Notes under the pieces: model-generated
Told to the model about the DNA's origin: nothing
Databases searched by the model: none
What the model saw: only the letters and a program-made list of their open reading frames with translations
NCBI GenBank assembly: GCA_002310135.1
Contig: DBYK01000003.1
Coordinates: forward strand, 294,282 to 358,281
Reading direction: 5' to 3'
From: Caryophanales bacterium UBA1188
GTDB taxonomy: Bacteria; Bacillota_I; Bacilli_A; Izemoplasmatales; UBA1188
DNA: 64,000 bases
Part shown: one piece after another, positions 63,413-64,000 of the stretch
Layout: every line of letters begins with the position of its first letter
Position numbering within the stretch: the stretch's first letter is position 1
Translations under genes and position numbers: made by a program

Positions 63413-64000
63413 TTATTGTTTTATGATAAATGGGAACATATAAGGTGGAACCTTATAACCACTAGCATCATAACTATACTGTTTTGGATGAACAATAAAT
63501 GATTCCGCAATTCTTTTTCCAAATCTATCTTTAAATAAGCTATATGAAATATTTGTGTAGTTTTTTGATGACTTCACTTCTATCGGAAAAACTTTCATAT
63601 TCGTTTTACTATCATTTGAAATCAAAAAATCTATTTCAATATCGTTTCTATGTTTTTCATTTGAATAATGAGTATAGAAATATAACTTTCTTCCTGTTGA
63701 TGCAATCATTTGAGAAATCACATTTTCATAAAACATTCCCTGATTAATTGATAACTTACCATTCATAATACTCTTGTATAATAAGTTTGATGAAATCTCA
63801 TTTTCCGAAAAAGTATGAGAAATTAGCAATCCAGTATCTCCCATGTAACACCTTACAGCTGAATCATCTTTATTTAATGCAAAGCCCACATTAGGATCAT
63901 TACATTTATAGCATAAATTACATATCATCGAATCATCAAGCCAAAATAAAGGTTCATCATATTTACTAAAATATCCTTTTTCATCAATCTTATTTAATAC
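63413..64000 (-). CDS. DUF4143-containing AAA-type ATPase (5' part outside the window)
   Basis: The frame stays open from 63413 to the window edge (196 codons here), so the ATG at 63926-63928 is not the true start. Visible: AVRCYMGDTGLLISHTF, then NQGMFYENVISQMIASTG and a C-terminal nuclease-like fold with EIDFLISNDSKTNMKVFPIE and VKSSKNYTN. This is the DUF4143 C-terminal half of AAA ATPases (the GD.GLL and EIDF...VIEVKS patterns). The N-terminal AAA domain should lie to the right. Such proteins are widespread, often mobile or toxin-like in gut bacteria, and of unknown role. NNT-GCA codon context here resembles the island more than the backbone. Confidence 0.8.
   Translation of the reverse strand, partial: VLNKIDEKGYFSKYDEPLFWLDDSMICNLCYKCNDPNVGFALNKDDSAVRCYMGDTGLLISHTFSENEISSNLLYKSIMNGKLSINQGMFYENVISQMIASTGRKLYFYTHYSNEKHRNDIEIDFLISNDSKTNMKVFPIEVKSSKNYTNISYSLFKDRFGKRIAESFIVHPKQYSYDASGYKVPPYMFPFIIKQ

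Noticed and set aside
1..64000. CRISPR array or cas genes
   Set aside because: No regularly spaced identical repeats and no cas-like protein; the repeats seen are coding or pairs only.

Overview
The window is AT-rich bacterial DNA with tightly packed, mostly leftward operons, Rho-independent terminators, lipoprotein signals and a Gram-positive gene set: RNase Y, long-form HPF, SecA-PrfB, RecX, ComFA, ECF transporter S components, DUF1189 and a GlgC/GlgD pair. Together with BspA-like leucine-rich-repeat and InlB-type surface proteins this points to an uncultured, gut-type low-GC Firmicute, of Bacilli or Mollicutes-neighbouring kind. That placement is inferred from gene content only. UGA is a stop codon here: RF2 is present, and several operon genes end in TGA overlapping the next ATG.

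Layout. 1-3.7 kb holds miaB (cut by the window edge), rny and a small unknown gene. 3.8-14.1 kb is a surface-protein block: a 1.2-kaa lipoprotein with MBG-like and beta-helix-like repeats, an 1.1-kaa lipoprotein with a collagen-like/stalk region, InlB-type repeats and leucine-rich repeats, a small HTH protein, and a divergent gene encoding two cytoplasmic HTH domains, one membrane segment and an extracellular leucine-rich-repeat ectodomain. 14.1-28.1 kb is an accessory island ending beside the tmRNA gene. It carries an IS21-like remnant, a lipoprotein gene broken by a stop codon, a six-gene operon (small protein, sigma-region-4-like protein, GHKL ATPase, unknown, DUF6339-like protein, Dam-type methylase), a frameshifted cytosine methylase with its own HTH gene, and an AccI-like restriction-modification pair. 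The six-gene operon is the best candidate in the window for an undescribed defence or epigenetic system.

28.1-31.9 kb returns to the backbone: ssrA, smpB, secG, a membrane protein and an alpha-amylase-family enzyme. 31.9-38.6 kb encodes two secreted or surface proteins (1893 aa with tandem repeats, and about 268 aa with a TasA-like export signal) behind a cyclic-di-GMP-I-type riboswitch that overlaps a terminator. 38.6-56.3 kb is one very long leftward run: secA, prfB, recX, the whole glycogen pathway (glgB, glgC, a fused glgD-glgA, glgP), a metallopeptidase, an ECF S component, a tail-anchored protein, phosphoglucomutase, a small Cys-rich membrane protein, ung and another ECF S component. 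56.4-63.1 kb holds hpf, comFC-like, comFA, leuS, a DUF1189 protein and a two-gene chromate transporter. A DUF4143-type ATPase gene runs off the right edge.

Within the backbone the codon before alanine GCA usually ends in C, or GCG replaces GCA after T. Island genes use NNT-GCA freely. This was counted by eye in a few genes, and it supports separate ancestry for the 14-28 kb block.
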